DNA of 64,000 nucleotides from Marinobacter alexandrii (lineage in GTDB: Bacteria; Pseudomonadota; Gammaproteobacteria; Pseudomonadales; Oleiphilaceae): contig NZ_SWKM01000015.1 in the NCBI RefSeq assembly GCF_005871205.1, positions 1 to 64,000 of the forward strand. The letters run 5' to 3'. The notes beneath the pieces are model-generated. The model made no database searches. It had not been told where the DNA came from and saw only the letters and a list, made by a program, of their open reading frames with translations. Both the position numbers and the translations under genes were made by a program. This document shows, one piece after another, positions 63,584 to 64,000 of the stretch (position 1 is the first letter of the stretch; the number at the start of each line of letters is the position of its first letter).

Positions 63584-64000
63584 ATGGGCATCTATATACT
63601 TCGAAGGCTGGCGCTGATTATCCCGACGCTGATCGGGATCATGCTGTTGAACTTCGTGATCGTTCAGGCCGCCCCCGGCGGCCCGGTTGAGCAGCTGATT
63701 GCCGAAATGGAAGGCCACGGTGGCAGCGCCCTGGCCCGGGCCTCCGGCGGCGATTCCGGCGCCGAGGTATCCAGCGCCTCCGGTGACAGTCGCGGCTCCC
63801 GCGGCATTCCCGAAGAGTTGCTGAAAGAGATCGAAGTCATGTACGGCTTCGATAAACCAGCCCATGAACGCTTCCTGAAGATGCTGGGCGACTACGCCAC
63901 CTTCAATTTCGGCGATTCCTTTTTTCGGGAAAAGAGCGTTACCGAGCTGATTCTCGACAAGATGCCGGTCTCCATCTCCCTGGGGCTCTGGTCGACACTG
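63584..64000 (+). CDS. YejB-type ABC transporter permease, cut by the window end
   Basis: The first 139 residues of an inner-membrane permease are visible. They comprise the first transmembrane helix (RLALIIPTLIGIMLLNFVIVQAAPGGPVEQ), a periplasmic insert rich in Gly, Ser and Ala (about 40-75), and the start of the ABC permease core (SVTELILDKMPVSISLGLWS). That low-complexity insert is normal for YejB homologues. It should pair with YejE and an ATPase beyond the window. Confidence 0.87.
   Translation, partial: MGIYILRRLALIIPTLIGIMLLNFVIVQAAPGGPVEQLIAEMEGHGGSALARASGGDSGAEVSSASGDSRGSRGIPEELLKEIEVMYGFDKPAHERFLKMLGDYATFNFGDSFFREKSVTELILDKMPVSISLGLWSTL

Overview
The window reads as chromosomal DNA of a marine gammaproteobacterium. 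Marinobacter or a close relative is my best guess, from protein character and gene order (fimL, dnaQ, rnhA, gloB and mltD close together; tusDCBE beside a BI-1 protein; gpsA with sixA). That assignment is recognition from memory, not a search. The window has two parts: an accessory island at about 1-21,300 and ordinary core chromosome at about 21,580-64,000. The core is cut off at the right inside a yejB-type permease gene, and the island is cut off at the left.

The island is headed by a leftward operon, gmtY-gmtZ-gmtX-VPA1267 family-RecD-like helicase (21,260 to 13,409). Every junction overlaps by 8-11 nt. I recognise the first three as the Gamma-Mobile-Trio (GMT): a tyrosine recombinase, a large integrase with five N-terminal 59-residue repeats, and a small partner. 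Further left lies an alcohol-oxidation cluster: an AcoR-like sigma-54 activator, an SphA-like outer-membrane protein, a quinohaemoprotein alcohol dehydrogenase, an aldehyde dehydrogenase and an orphan LuxR-type response regulator. A clear -24/-12 promoter drives it. Then come a short tyrosine recombinase and, at the far left, an AT-rich two-gene module that looks like the anti-phage system GapS6 (gapS6a-gapS6b).

The most interesting spot is in gapS6b. Its frame breaks at a run of seven T (minus strand, 1107-1113). Removing one T joins the 802-residue ORF to an open C-terminal frame, giving a protein of about 1116 residues with a probable C-terminal PIN-like nuclease. The module and the short recombinase are bracketed by a near-identical 17-bp direct repeat (114-130 and 5135-5151), so they may form a 5-kb cassette nested in the island.

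The core part holds several units. At 21.6-24.9 kb are sixA, gpsA and a STAS/PP2C partner-switch pair. At 27.6-34.6 kb is a lipid-modification operon: desaturase, NTF2-like, SDR, FAD oxidoreductase, DUF1365, CFA-synthase-like, DUF2878 and a secreted protein. At 34.6-39.7 kb are xthA, a TetR regulator, a phasin, a split YeeE/YedE sulfur transporter, a sulfur transferase, hemH and tRNA-Ser(UGA). At 39.9-44.6 kb are a BI-1 protein, tusDCBE, DUF445 and nfuA. At 44.8-53.6 kb are metH, DUF2970, a 34-residue membrane peptide, cysI-DUF934, an acuI-like reductase and sohB. From 53.8 kb to the end are an SCP2 protein, fimL, dnaQ, rnhA, a methyltransferase, gloB, mltD and a yejAB-type ABC transporter. 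Sulfur handling recurs: YeeE/YedE, the sulfur transferase, TusBCDE, CysI, MetH and NfuA.
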